NCBI RefSeq assembly: GCF_000336555.1
Contig: NZ_KB375281.1
Span: forward strand, 749,803 to 813,802
Length of the DNA: 64,000 nucleotides
Source: Afipia clevelandensis ATCC 49720
GTDB lineage: Bacteria > Pseudomonadota > Alphaproteobacteria > Rhizobiales > Xanthobacteraceae
Direction of reading: 5' to 3'
The notes beneath the pieces are model-generated. The model had not been told where the DNA came from. It did not search any database and worked only from the letters and a program-made list of their open reading frames with translations. Shown in pieces: positions 38,570 through 48,148 of the stretch (position 1 is its first letter; each line of letters opens with the position of its first letter). Both the position numbers and the translations under genes were made by a program.

Positions 38570-38874
38570 CGATCGGTCTCGGTCATTATCTCGCCGTCGC
38601 GGCGATCCTGTTCACGCTCGGCATTCTCGGCATCTTCCTGAACCGGAAGAACGTCATTGTCATCCTGATGTCGATCGAACTCATCCTGCTCGCCGTGAAC
38701 ATCAACCTCGTGGCGTTCTCGGCATTCCTCGGCGACATCGTGGGACAGGTTTTCGCGCTGCTGGTGCTGACAGTAGCTGCCGCGGAGGCCGCCATCGGTC
38801 TCGCGGTGCTGGTGGTGTTCTTCCGTAATCGCGGGTCGATTGCGGTCGAAGACATCAATCTGATGAAGGGTTAA
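38566..38874 (+). CDS. nuoK: NADH-quinone oxidoreductase subunit K
   Basis: 102 residues, three membrane segments. Both conserved glutamates are present ([15 protein letters not shown] and [13 protein letters not shown]) and belong to the proton pathway. The ATG at 38566 overlaps the nuoJ stop. Confidence 0.96.
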   Translation: MTIGLGHYLAVAAILFTLGILGIFLNRKNVIVILMSIELILLAVNINLVAFSAFLGDIVGQVFALLVLTVAAAEAAIGLAVLVVFFRNRGSIAVEDINLMKG

Positions 38875-38881
38875 CGGGGCG

Positions 38882-40978
38882 ATGATCCAGGCTATCGTAT
38901 TCCTGCCGCTCATCGGCGCGCTGATCGCGGGCGCGATCGCGCTGCTCGGTGCGCACGGGCGCAATCCGAGTGGCGATGAGATGGATCATGCCCACGGGCA
39001 TGATGACCATGGTCACGGTGCTGCTCATGCCCATGCGGCCCACGATGATCATGGTCATGATGCGCATGGCCATGACGATCACAGCCATGACGATCACGGT
39101 CCGGTCGAGCCGCCTGCGGCGGGCTCCCGCGCCGCAGAGGTTATCACCACCGCATTGCTGCTGATTTCGGCTGCGTTGTCATGGGTGACGCTGGTCGATG
39201 TCGGACTACTGCATCACGATGCGCGCGTTCAGCTTTTCAACTGGATCGGCTCCGGCAATCTCGTGGTCAACTGGGCATTCCGGGTCGATACACTGACCGC
39301 CGTCATGCTGGTTGTTGTCACGTCGGTGTCGTCGCTCGTGCACCTTTATTCGATCGGCTACATGCACGAAGATCCGAACCGTCCGCGGTTCATGGCCTAT
39401 CTGTCGCTGTTCACCTTCATGATGCTTATGCTGGTGACCGCCGATAACCTCGTGCAGATGTTCTTCGGCTGGGAAGGCGTGGGTCTCGCCAGCTACCTCC
39501 TGATCGGATTCTGGTTCCAGAAGCCATCGGCCAACGCTGCCGCCATCAAGGCGTTCGTGGTCAATCGTGTCGGCGACTTCGGCTTCCTGATCGGTATCTT
39601 CTCGGTCTTCCTGATGGTCGGCTCGGTGGATTTCGACACCATCTTTGCCGCGGCTCCCGGCCTGACCGGCAAGACCATCCATTTCTTCCACTGGAACATC
39701 GACGCGCTGACGCTGATCTGCCTGTTCCTGTTCATGGGCGCGATGGGCAAGTCGGCGCAGTTTCTGCTGCACACCTGGTTGCCGGACGCGATGGAAGGCC
39801 CGACGCCTGTGTCGGCGCTGATCCACGCCGCGACCATGGTCACCGCCGGCGTGTTCATGGTGGCGCGTCTGTCGCCACTGTTCGAGCTTGCGCCGAATGC
39901 GCAGGCCTTCGTGATGCTGATCGGCGCGACGACGGCGATGTTCGCCGCGACCGTCGGCCTCGTGCAGAACGACATCAAGCGTATCATTGCCTATTCGACC
40001 TGTTCGCAGCTCGGTTACATGTTTGTCGCGATGGGAGCAGGGGCCTATTCGGTCGGCATGTTCCACCTGTTCACGCACGCCTTCTTCAAGGCGCTGCTGT
40101 TCCTCGGTGCCGGTTCGGTGATCCATGCGATGCACCACGAGCAGGACATCCGCGCCATGGGTGGCCTGAAGGACCGCATTCCGTTCACCTACATCACCAT
40201 GGTTATCGGCACGCTGGCCCTGACCGGATTCCCGCTGACGGCAGGTTACTTCTCCAAGGACGCGATCATCGAATCCGCATTCGTGGCGCACAATCCGTTC
40301 GCGCTCTACGGGTTCCTTTGCACTGTGGTCGCTGCGGGCCTGACCTCGTTCTACTCATGGCGTCTGATCTTCAAGACGTTCCATGGCGAGCCGCATGACA
40401 AGCATCACTACGATGCCGCGCATGAAAGCCCGTACACGATGCTGATCCCGCTTGGCGTTCTCGCCATGGGTTCGATCCTGGCCGGTTTCCCGTTCAAGGA
40501 ACTGTTTGCAGGACATGGCGTCGAAGAGTTCTTCCGCGAGTCGCTGAAGAACCATCCGCACATTCTGGAAGAAATGCATCACATCCCGGCAATGATCGCG
40601 TTCCTGCCGACGGTCATGATGGTGATCGGCTTCCTCGTCTCGTGGCTGTTCTACATCCGTAAGCCGTATCTGCCGGTCGAACTCGCGAACCAGCAGCCGC
40701 TGCTCTACAACTTCTTCCTCAACAAGTGGTACTTCGACGAACTGTACGAGGTCATCTTCGTGCGTCCGGCGAAGTGGCTCGGCCGCTTCCTGTGGAAGAA
40801 GGGCGACGGCTTCATCATCGACGGTTTCGGGCCGGACGGCGTGTCGGCGCGCGTGCTTGACGTGACGCGCAACGTCGTTCGTCTGCAGACCGGCTATCTC
40901 TATCACTATGCCTTCGCGATGCTGATCGGCGCAGCCGGTCTCATCACGTGGTTCATCTTCGGTCTCGGGGGCCAATAA
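38882..40978 (+). CDS. nuoL: NADH-quinone oxidoreductase subunit L with His-rich loop
   Basis: 698 residues, an antiporter-like subunit with the long lateral helix at the C-terminus. Conserved core [17 protein letters not shown] and the Lys/His-bearing helices are present. Unusually, the loop after the first membrane helix (residues 36-72) carries 15 histidines with many Asp and Gly. The rest aligns by eye to standard NuoL. The stop overlaps the nuoM start (TAATG). Confidence 0.96.
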   Translation: MIQAIVFLPLIGALIAGAIALLGAHGRNPSGDEMDHAHGHDDHGHGAAHAHAAHDDHGHDAHGHDDHSHDDHGPVEPPAAGSRAAEVITTALLLISAALSWVTLVDVGLLHHDARVQLFNWIGSGNLVVNWAFRVDTLTAVMLVVVTSVSSLVHLYSIGYMHEDPNRPRFMAYLSLFTFMMLMLVTADNLVQMFFGWEGVGLASYLLIGFWFQKPSANAAAIKAFVVNRVGDFGFLIGIFSVFLMVGSVDFDTIFAAAPGLTGKTIHFFHWNIDALTLICLFLFMGAMGKSAQFLLHTWLPDAMEGPTPVSALIHAATMVTAGVFMVARLSPLFELAPNAQAFVMLIGATTAMFAATVGLVQNDIKRIIAYSTCSQLGYMFVAMGAGAYSVGMFHLFTHAFFKALLFLGAGSVIHAMHHEQDIRAMGGLKDRIPFTYITMVIGTLALTGFPLTAGYFSKDAIIESAFVAHNPFALYGFLCTVVAAGLTSFYSWRLIFKTFHGEPHDKHHYDAAHESPYTMLIPLGVLAMGSILAGFPFKELFAGHGVEEFFRESLKNHPHILEEMHHIPAMIAFLPTVMMVIGFLVSWLFYIRKPYLPVELANQQPLLYNFFLNKWYFDELYEVIFVRPAKWLGRFLWKKGDGFIIDGFGPDGVSARVLDVTRNVVRLQTGYLYHYAFAMLIGAAGLITWFIFGLGGQ

Positions 40979-42498
40979 TGACAAGCTCGGTCATGACCTG
41001 GCCCATCCTTTCGGTCGTCACCTTCCTGCCGGTTGTCGGCGCGATCCTGATTTATCTCAGTCGCGGCGATGACGAGGCCGCACGGCGCAATTCCCGCTGG
41101 ATTGCGCTGTGGACCACAATCGTCACCTTCGCGGTGTCGGTCATTCTGGTGCTGCGCTTCGATCCGGCCCAGCCGGGCTTCCAGTTTGTCGAGAAGACGG
41201 CCTGGCTCGCCAATGGCATCGGCTACCACATGGGTGTGGACGGCATTTCGTTGCCGTTCGTGATCCTCACCACCGCGCTGATGCCGTTCTGTATTCTGGC
41301 GAGCTGGAAGTCGGTCACGCTGCGCGTGCGCGAATACATGATGGCGTTCCTGTTCCTGGAAACGCTGATGGTCGGCACGTTCTCTGCGCTCGATCTCGTG
41401 CTGTTCTATCTGTTCTTTGAAGGCGGCCTCATTCCGATGTTCCTGATCATCGGTGTGTGGGGCGGTCCGCGCCGGGTCTATGCCAGCTTCAAGTTCTTCC
41501 TCTATACGCTGCTCGGCTCGGTGCTGATGCTGCTCGCCATCATGGCGCTGTATCTGAACGCCGGAACCACCGACATTCCGACGCTGATGACCACAGCCGT
41601 GCCGCGCAATCTGCAGACATGGGCGTGGCTGGCTTTCTTCGCCTCGTTCGCGGTGAAGATGCCGATGTGGCCGGTGCATACCTGGCTGCCGGACGCGCAC
41701 GTCGAAGCGCCGACCGCTGGCTCCGTGGTGCTGGCTGCGATCCTGCTGAAGATGGGCGGCTACGGTTTCCTGCGGTTCTCTCTGCCGATGTTCCCGCTGG
41801 CGTCGCATGACTTCGCGCCGCTGGTCTGGACGCTATCGGCCATTGCGATCGTCTATACGTCGCTGGTCGCGCTGATGCAGGAAGACATCAAGAAGCTGAT
41901 TGCTTACTCGTCTGTCGCGCACATGGGCTTCGTGACCATGGGCATCTTCGCGGGCACCACGCAGGGCATCGCGGGCGGCGTGTTCCAGATGATCTCGCAC
42001 GGCATCGTGTCCGGCGCGCTGTTCCTCTGCGTTGGCGTGGTCTACGACCGGCTGCATACCCGCGAGATCGCGGCCTATGGCGGCCTCGTGAACCGGATGC
42101 CGCTCTATGCCTTTGTATTCCTGGTATTCACCATGGCCAATGTCGGCCTGCCGGGCACCTCGGGCTTTGTCGGTGAATTCCTCACATTGATCGGCACCTT
42201 CAAGGTCAGCATCCCAACCGCGTTCTTCGCGACCACAGGCGTCATTCTCTCGGCCGGCTATGCACTGTGGCTCTACCGCAAGGTCGTATTCGGTGTCCTC
42301 GACAAGCCGTCGCTGGCCGGCATCAAGGATCTGACGCTGCGGGAAGGGATCATTCTCGCGCCGCTCGTGATCCTCACCATTCTGTTTGGTGTGTATCCGA
42401 AGCCGGTCCTCGACATGTCGGCCGCTTCGGTGCAGCAGCTTGTCACCAACTACAACACCGCCATCACCGCCGTGAAAGCGGCGGCGCTGGTTCAGTAA
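40978..42498 (+). CDS. nuoM: NADH-quinone oxidoreductase subunit M
   Basis: 506 residues, about 14 membrane segments. Antiporter-like: [18 protein letters not shown] (with the key Glu), [21 protein letters not shown], and the helix-breaking [11 protein letters not shown]. One proton pump channel of complex I. Confidence 0.97.
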   Translation: MTSSVMTWPILSVVTFLPVVGAILIYLSRGDDEAARRNSRWIALWTTIVTFAVSVILVLRFDPAQPGFQFVEKTAWLANGIGYHMGVDGISLPFVILTTALMPFCILASWKSVTLRVREYMMAFLFLETLMVGTFSALDLVLFYLFFEGGLIPMFLIIGVWGGPRRVYASFKFFLYTLLGSVLMLLAIMALYLNAGTTDIPTLMTTAVPRNLQTWAWLAFFASFAVKMPMWPVHTWLPDAHVEAPTAGSVVLAAILLKMGGYGFLRFSLPMFPLASHDFAPLVWTLSAIAIVYTSLVALMQEDIKKLIAYSSVAHMGFVTMGIFAGTTQGIAGGVFQMISHGIVSGALFLCVGVVYDRLHTREIAAYGGLVNRMPLYAFVFLVFTMANVGLPGTSGFVGEFLTLIGTFKVSIPTAFFATTGVILSAGYALWLYRKVVFGVLDKPSLAGIKDLTLREGIILAPLVILTILFGVYPKPVLDMSAASVQQLVTNYNTAITAVKAAALVQ

Positions 42499-42513
42499 CA
42501 ACGGGATTGGTTT

Positions 42514-43941
42514 ATGACTTTCGCAGGATATTCGCTGCTTCCCGTGCTGCCGGAACTGGTGCTGGCGGTTGGCGCCATGGCGCTTCTGATGCTCGGCGCG
42601 TTCCGCGGCCCGCAGACGACGCAGCTTGTGACGGCCATTGCGGTGGTGCTTCTTGCGGTCACCGGTGCGCTGATCTTCTGGCTGCCGGCTGGCAAGCTGA
42701 CCACGTTCGGCGGCAGCTTCATTGTCGATGACTATGCGCGCTTCCTGAAAGTGCTGGCGCTGATCGGCTCCGGCGTGACGCTGATCCTGTCGCGGTCTTA
42801 CCTCGCCGAACAGGCGAAGATATTTGAATACGCTATTCTGGTGCTGCTCTCGACCACGGGCATGATGGTGCTGATCTCGTCCGGGGACCTGATCATGCTC
42901 TATCTTGGGCTCGAACTGATGAGCCTTGCGCTTTACGTCGTCGCCGCGAGCCATCGCGACGACACCAAGTCCACCGAAGCCGGCCTGAAGTATTTCGTCC
43001 TCGGCGCGCTGTCCTCGGGCATGCTGCTGTACGGGGCATCTCTGATTTACGGCTTTACCGGTACGGTCAGCTTTGCCGGTATCGCGGCTGAGGCGAAGGG
43101 CGGCAATATCGGCCTGCTGTTCGGTCTCGTGTTCCTGCTCGCGGGCCTGTGTTTCAAGGTCTCCGCCGTGCCGTTCCACATGTGGACGCCGGACGTCTAT
43201 GAGGGCGCGCCGACACCGGTCACCGCGTTCTTTGCCTCCGCACCGAAAGTGGCGGCATTGGCAGTGTTCACCCGCGTGGCGCTGACCGCATTCCCCGGCA
43301 TCGTGCCGCAGTGGCAGCAGATCGTGGTGTTCGTCTCTATCGCCTCGATGGCGTTGGGTTCGTTCGCCGCCATCGGCCAAAAGAACATCAAGCGCCTGAT
43401 GGCCTATTCGTCCATCGGTCACATGGGTTTTGCGCTGGTCGGACTTGCCGCCGGAACGCAGCAGGGCGCGCAGGGCGTGCTGGTTTACATCGCAATCTAT
43501 GTCGCGATGACGCTGGGCACCTTCGCGATCATTCTGGCGTTCAAGCGCAACGGCCGTCCGGTCGAGACCATCAGTGACTTCGCAGGGCTTTCCCGCACCA
43601 ATCCGGTGCTGGCATTCTTCTTCGCCATGTTCCTGTTCTCGCTGGCGGGCATTCCGCCGCTCGCAGGGTTTTTCGCCAAGTTCTACGTGTTCCTCGCGGC
43701 CGTGAAGGCCGGGCTGTTCACGCTTGCGGTGCTCGGCGTGCTCTCCAGCGTGGTGGGCGCGTTCTACTATCTCACCATCGTCAAGGTGATGTACTTCGAC
43801 GAGCCAAAAGAGGCGATGGAGCCGATGCGCCCTGAACTGCGGGTGGTGCTGGCAGTGGCCGGTATCTTCAACCTGCTGTTCTTTGTTTATCCAGGACCGC
43901 TGGTGAATGCGGCGACCACCGCCGCGAAGTCGCTATTTTAA
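42514..43941 (+). CDS. nuoN: NADH-quinone oxidoreductase subunit N
   Basis: 475 residues; antiporter-like with YLGLELMSLALYVVAASHR, FKVSAVPFHMWTPDVYEGAPTPVTAF and LMAYSSIGHMG. Last nuo gene. Its stop overlaps the birA start (TAATG), so birA and the genes after it may share the transcript. Confidence 0.97.
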   Translation: MTFAGYSLLPVLPELVLAVGAMALLMLGAFRGPQTTQLVTAIAVVLLAVTGALIFWLPAGKLTTFGGSFIVDDYARFLKVLALIGSGVTLILSRSYLAEQAKIFEYAILVLLSTTGMMVLISSGDLIMLYLGLELMSLALYVVAASHRDDTKSTEAGLKYFVLGALSSGMLLYGASLIYGFTGTVSFAGIAAEAKGGNIGLLFGLVFLLAGLCFKVSAVPFHMWTPDVYEGAPTPVTAFFASAPKVAALAVFTRVALTAFPGIVPQWQQIVVFVSIASMALGSFAAIGQKNIKRLMAYSSIGHMGFALVGLAAGTQQGAQGVLVYIAIYVAMTLGTFAIILAFKRNGRPVETISDFAGLSRTNPVLAFFFAMFLFSLAGIPPLAGFFAKFYVFLAAVKAGLFTLAVLGVLSSVVGAFYYLTIVKVMYFDEPKEAMEPMRPELRVVLAVAGIFNLLFFVYPGPLVNAATTAAKSLF

Positions 43942-44744
43942 TGACGTTCGCTCTCGGTCCACGGGCCAGAGCCCAGAACTATCGTGTGCAGGCTTTCGAC
44001 AGCATCGGCTCGACCAATGCCGAGGCGCTCGAGCGCGCGAGGGCAGGCGAGCGCGGCCCGCTCTGGCTGGTGACCGATTTGCAGACCGCCGGACGCGGAC
44101 GCCGCCAGCGCGAATGGGTGTCGCCACGCGGCAATCTCGCAGCCACGATTCTCGAAAAGGTCGATGTGCAGCCACCGGTCGCTGCCACGCTCGGATTTGC
44201 GGCGGGGCTTGCGCTTGAAGCGGCGCTGCAGACGGTGAGCGTGGAGCACCGCATGCGCTCCGGCACGCCGGTCCAGTTCCTGCTTAAATGGCCGAATGAC
44301 GTGCTGGCCGATGGCAAGAAGCTATCCGGTATTTTGCTCGAAGCGGAAACCCTCGGCAGTGATTTGTGTGTCGCCGTCGGCATGGGGACCAATGTCGTCT
44401 CTTCGCCCGAAGGCACGCCTTATCCGGCGTCGTCGTTGTCGGCCCTTGGGATTACGGCCAGCGCGAGCGACCTGTTCGCAGCGCTATCGGATTCATGGGC
44501 CGAGTTCCGCGGCATCTGGGACAATGGCAGAGGCTTTGCTGAAATCCGCCGCCTGTGGCTGGACCGCGCCGCCGGGCTGGGGGATACGGTCTCGATCCAC
44601 TCGAACGGAACGGCAGTTGAGGGTATCTTTGAGACCATCGACGACACAGGCTGCCTGATCGTCGCCGGATATGACGGCAAGCGCGCGCCGATCGCGGCGG
44701 GCGACGTTCATTTCGGCTCAACCAAATCGTCCGGAGCAACCTGA
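43941..44744 (+). CDS. birA: Biotin-[acetyl-CoA-carboxylase] ligase
   Basis: 267 residues. Catalytic domain of BirA: GRGRRQREWVSP (biotinyl-AMP loop, 51-62) and KWPNDVLADGKKLSGIL. There is no N-terminal DNA-binding domain, so it is the enzyme-only form. It attaches biotin to acetyl-CoA carboxylase. Follows nuoN with 1-bp overlap, as in related genomes. Confidence 0.93.
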   Translation: MTFALGPRARAQNYRVQAFDSIGSTNAEALERARAGERGPLWLVTDLQTAGRGRRQREWVSPRGNLAATILEKVDVQPPVAATLGFAAGLALEAALQTVSVEHRMRSGTPVQFLLKWPNDVLADGKKLSGILLEAETLGSDLCVAVGMGTNVVSSPEGTPYPASSLSALGITASASDLFAALSDSWAEFRGIWDNGRGFAEIRRLWLDRAAGLGDTVSIHSNGTAVEGIFETIDDTGCLIVAGYDGKRAPIAAGDVHFGSTKSSGAT

Positions 44745-44745
44745 T

Positions 44746-46416
44746 ATGTCGCGACCTGACGAACTGACTTTCGCGCCGCTTGGCGGCATCGGGGAGATCG
44801 GCATGAACCTGTCGATCTACGGCCTCGGCAATCGGCATCAGCGAAGCTGGCTGGCGGTCGATCTCGGCGTGTCGTTCGGCAACGAGGAACACCTGCCGGG
44901 CATCGATGTGGTGATGCCGGATATCCGCTTTTTGGTGAAGGAGCGGAAGAATCTGGTCGGGCTGGTGCTGACCCATGCCCATGAAGACCATTTCGGCGCG
45001 ATCATTGATCTGTGGCCGCAACTCAAGTGTCCGATCTATGCGACTCAGTTCAGCGCAGCGTTGTTCGAGGCGAAATGCGCCGGCGAGCGCAATCCGCCGA
45101 ACATTCCTGTGACCGTGGTGCCGTCGGGCGGCACCGTCGAGATCGGCCCTTTCAGCGTCGAGTTCATTCCGGTGGCGCATTCCATTCCGGAGTCGCATGC
45201 GCTTGCGATCCGCACACCGGTCGGCACCGTGCTTCACACCGGCGACTGGAAGATCGACCCGACACCGATCATCGGCAAGCCCACCGACGAGAAGCGGCTG
45301 CGGGAAATCGGCGATGAGGGCGTGCTGGCGCTGGTCGGGGATTCCACCAATGCGGTGCGCGAAGGCCGCTCGCCGTCCGAGCGCGAAGTCGCCAAGAACA
45401 TTACAGAGCTTGTGAAGGCCGCGAAAGGCCGTGTCGCGGTGACGACATTTGCGTCCAACGTGGCGCGGCTGCGCGCCGTGGCAGACGCCGCGAAGGCTGC
45501 AGACCGCGAGGTCGTGGTGGTCGGCCGTGCGATGGAGCGTGTGGTGCAGGTCGCGCGCGAAACGGGTTATCTCGACGGCGTGCAGAATTTCCGCAGCGCC
45601 GACTATTACGGCAGTTTTCCGCCGGACAAGGTGCTTGCGCTGTGCACAGGCAGCCAGGGCGAGCCGCGTGCGGCGCTGGCCCGCATCGCCAACGACGATC
45701 ATCCGCAGGTGACGCTCAACAGGGGCGATACGGTGATCTTCTCGTCGCGGACTATTCCCGGCAACGAGAAAGCGGTCGGTGCGATCATTAACGGGCTGGT
45801 GGAGCAGGGCATCGAGATCATTACGGACCGCACCCATCTGGTTCATGTCTCCGGCCATCCGCGCCGGGACGAACTGCGCGACATGATTTCCTGGGTTCGC
45901 CCGCAACTGCTGATCCCGGCGCATGGTGAGGCGCTGCATCTGGCCGAGCATGCTAAACTCGCGCGGGCCTGCGGCGTGCCGAAAGTCCTGGTCTGCAAGA
46001 ACGGCGACCTGGTGCGGCTCGGGCCGGGCGATCCCGCGATCATCGAGGAACTGCCGCACGGGCGTATCTACAAGGACGGGAACATCCTCGAAACCGAGAA
46101 GGCGCAGGCCGTCACCGAGCGGCGGCGGCTATCCTTCGCAGGCTGCGCATTTGTGGCCATCGCGCTCACGGACAAGGGCGAACTGGCCGACGATCCGGAG
46201 GTCGAGCTGGTGGGTGTTCCCGAGAAGAACAAGAACGGCGAGGTGATCGCCGACGAGGTGTTCGATCTGGTCGTCTCCACTGTCGAGAACCTTCCGCGTG
46301 CGCGGCGGCGCGATCCCGATGCGGTGGCCGAATCCGTGCGGCGCGCGGTCCGCTCCGAGATCAACGACCAGTGGGGCAAGAAGCCGCTTTGCGTCGTTCA
46401 TGTGCTGATGGTTTGA
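44746..46416 (+). CDS. rnj: Ribonuclease J
   Basis: 556 residues. Metallo-beta-lactamase fold with HTHAHEDHFG (His77, His79, Asp81, His82), the beta-CASP domain in the middle, and the motif C His in VSGHPRRDELR. It has both endonuclease and 5'-3' exonuclease activity on RNA and helps mature and decay RNA. It starts 1 bp after the birA stop and belongs to the same run of genes. Confidence 0.93.
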   Translation: MSRPDELTFAPLGGIGEIGMNLSIYGLGNRHQRSWLAVDLGVSFGNEEHLPGIDVVMPDIRFLVKERKNLVGLVLTHAHEDHFGAIIDLWPQLKCPIYATQFSAALFEAKCAGERNPPNIPVTVVPSGGTVEIGPFSVEFIPVAHSIPESHALAIRTPVGTVLHTGDWKIDPTPIIGKPTDEKRLREIGDEGVLALVGDSTNAVREGRSPSEREVAKNITELVKAAKGRVAVTTFASNVARLRAVADAAKAADREVVVVGRAMERVVQVARETGYLDGVQNFRSADYYGSFPPDKVLALCTGSQGEPRAALARIANDDHPQVTLNRGDTVIFSSRTIPGNEKAVGAIINGLVEQGIEIITDRTHLVHVSGHPRRDELRDMISWVRPQLLIPAHGEALHLAEHAKLARACGVPKVLVCKNGDLVRLGPGDPAIIEELPHGRIYKDGNILETEKAQAVTERRRLSFAGCAFVAIALTDKGELADDPEVELVGVPEKNKNGEVIADEVFDLVVSTVENLPRARRRDPDAVAESVRRAVRSEINDQWGKKPLCVVHVLMV

Positions 46417-46445
46417 TTTCGCTCGATAGCGTGAGGGAGTAACAG

Positions 46446-46850
46446 ATGCTGGGCCGTCTCAATCATGTGGCGATTGCGGTGAAGGACGCCGAGAAGGCTG
46501 CGAAGATCTACGGCACGGCGTTCGGCGCTGAAATCTCGGACGCGGTGCCGCTGCCCGAGCATGGCGTGATCACCGTGTTCGCGACCCTGCCGAACACCAA
46601 GATCGAGTTCATCCAGCCGCTCGGTGAGGATTCGCCGATTGCAAAGTTCGTCGAGCGCAATCCCGACGGTGGCATCCATCACGTCTGCTACGAGGTGCCG
46701 GAGATCATCGCCGCGCGCGACAAGCTGATTGCGGAAGGCGCGCGCGTGCTCGGCGACGGCAATCCGAAGATTGGCGCCCACGGCAAGCCGGTGCTGTTCC
46801 TGCATCCGAAAGACTTCTCCGGCGCGCTTGTCGAAATCGAACAGTCCTGA
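46446..46850 (+). CDS. mce: Methylmalonyl-CoA epimerase
   Basis: 134 residues; one vicinal-oxygen-chelate fold. Metal ligands lie in LNHVAIAVKD (His7), GGIHHVCYEV and the closing Glu of ALVEIEQ. It interconverts (R)- and (S)-methylmalonyl-CoA in propionate metabolism. RBS GAGGGAG upstream. Follows rnj with 29 bp between. Confidence 0.92.
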   Translation: MLGRLNHVAIAVKDAEKAAKIYGTAFGAEISDAVPLPEHGVITVFATLPNTKIEFIQPLGEDSPIAKFVERNPDGGIHHVCYEVPEIIAARDKLIAEGARVLGDGNPKIGAHGKPVLFLHPKDFSGALVEIEQS

Positions 46851-46858
46851 GAATCGAG

Positions 46859-47134
46859 ATGGTCTATTCGCTCTCAACCGCGTTCGCGATCTACTTCGTG
46901 CTCTGGTGGGTGGTGCTGTTCGCGGTGCTGCCGTTCGGTGTGCGGAGCCAGATGGAAGAGGGCGAGGGTGCCGCGGGCACGGACCCCGGCGCGCCAACGG
47001 CTGCGCGGATGGGGCGCAAGCTGCTGTGGACCACGCTGATTTCGGCCGTGCTCTTCGCTATCGGAACGTGGGCGTTCAGGGCCGGCTACCTGAATGTCGA
47101 GCGCCTGACGCAACTGATGGGCATTCCGCTCTAG
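46859..47134 (+). CDS. DUF1467 family membrane protein
   Basis: 91 residues; two membrane segments (about 5-24 and 58-80) separated by a soluble loop rich in Glu, Gly and Ala. Fits the DUF1467 family, which in alphaproteobacteria usually lies between mce and proS. Function unknown. Here 9.7 kb of minus-strand metal-uptake genes separates it from proS. Confidence 0.85.
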   Translation: MVYSLSTAFAIYFVLWWVVLFAVLPFGVRSQMEEGEGAAGTDPGAPTAARMGRKLLWTTLISAVLFAIGTWAFRAGYLNVERLTQLMGIPL

Positions 47135-47632
47135 GCAAGACAAGCTGCGATATAGTGCATATGGGCCGCGTCGGCATTTGCCCGCGAGGTGAACGCAGTT
47201 CGTGCGGATTCCGCGACAAACCAAACCGGACAATCGCGAAACACATCGCCAAGAAAAAAGAGCAGGGCCAAAGCCCTGCTCTAAAAATTGTGTCGACCCT
47301 ATTTTCCCCGAAAAGTTGGATTTATCCTTTGTTAGACGGGGTGACGCTGCTTGTGCGCGTCAGGGCTCCTCCCGAGACTTGGACCACCAGCCGATGCGGC
47401 GATAAGCCGTACCGCGCTGACGCGATTTTGTAGCTGAACATTCCTTGATTGTCACGTTTTTCAGCATTAAATGTCCATTTTTGCGGCAGTGCACCATTTG
47501 CATTTTCGAGCTGAAAACTGGCCGTTTCACACGCATTTTGAAACGGCCTGCATTATTCATCCGATCAATGGTGCAAAACTACCGTTCAGGAATCCGTACA
47601 CGCTGGTCCCCGAGCGATCCGTTGCACCTAAA
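47135..47632. other. 498-bp gap at the edge of the metal-uptake block
   Basis: No protein gene I can support. It holds a perfect terminator-type stem for the minus strand at 47250-47282 and about 350 bp of unassigned sequence to its right, more AT-rich than the neighbours. An open frame at 47360-47560 on the minus strand has no recognisable product. Confidence 0.4.
47250..47282 (-). terminator. Orphan rho-independent terminator on the minus strand
   Basis: AGAGCAGGGC (47259-47268) pairs perfectly with GCCCTGCTCT (47273-47282), loop CAAA. On the minus strand it ends in TTTTTTCTT. The nearest minus-strand gene stop is 350 bp upstream of it. Confidence 0.7.
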
Positions 47633-48061
47633 TCAGTGGTGGTTCGAATCGTGCTCCATCATCACGAGTCCTTCGAACCTCGAAAACGAAGCGCGTTGCT
47701 TCGGGTCGAGCAAGGCCTCCGCGCTGGCGAGACCGGACGACAGGCGCGAGGCATCGGAGGCGGGCACACCAGCTTTGATCATCGCGTCTTGCGCCTTGAT
47801 CTGATCGCCAGCGCACAGGACGATACTCCATTCATTGTGCCGCCGCCGTAGCAGCGCGCGGCCACCCATCTCGCCCTGCGCCCAATCGGCAATGGCATGA
47901 TCGCCTGAGACCACGACGGGACCGACCGCCAGTCTGGATTCGGGCTTGTCGAACATGCGCACGAGCATGTTCGAGATCGCAGTTTCTTCCGGTCCCGCAT
48001 ATGCGTTTCCCGCCGCAATGATCAGCGCCAATATCAGCACCGCTCTGGAAAGTTTCTGCAT
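47633..48061 (-). CDS. Copper-uptake-system-associated protein
   Basis: 142 residues. Signal peptide (cleavage near NAYA-GPEE, about residue 22). The mature part (TAISNMLVRMFDKPESRLAVGPVVVSGDHAIADWAQGEMGGRALLR and a closing MMEHDSNHH with three His) matches proteins I recall as copper-uptake-associated next to TonB receptors. It lies 87 bp after the first receptor gene, with a hairpin between. A periplasmic metal-handling role is inferred. Confidence 0.65.
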   Translation of the reverse strand: MQKLSRAVLILALIIAAGNAYAGPEETAISNMLVRMFDKPESRLAVGPVVVSGDHAIADWAQGEMGGRALLRRRHNEWSIVLCAGDQIKAQDAMIKAGVPASDASRLSSGLASAEALLDPKQRASFSRFEGLVMMEHDSNHH

Positions 48062-48089
48062 TGAGAATCCGTTTCACTTGAAAACCCGC

Positions 48090-48118
48090 TTTCCCGGCAG
48101 AAAGTAACTGCCGGGAAA
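48090..48118 (-). promoter_or_regulatory. Intercistronic hairpin between receptor and copper-associated gene
   Basis: TTTCCCGGCAG (48090-48100) pairs perfectly with CTGCCGGGAAA (48108-48118), loop of 7. No T-run, so it may attenuate transcription or protect the receptor mRNA. Confidence 0.5.
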
Positions 48119-48148
48119 GATTTGGCATCAGTTATTGGCGCGGAAAGC

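Noticed and set aside
47360-47560. 66-codon minus-strand frame in the gap after the DUF1467 gene
   Set aside because: No recognisable protein or RBS; it may only be chance openness in a gap.
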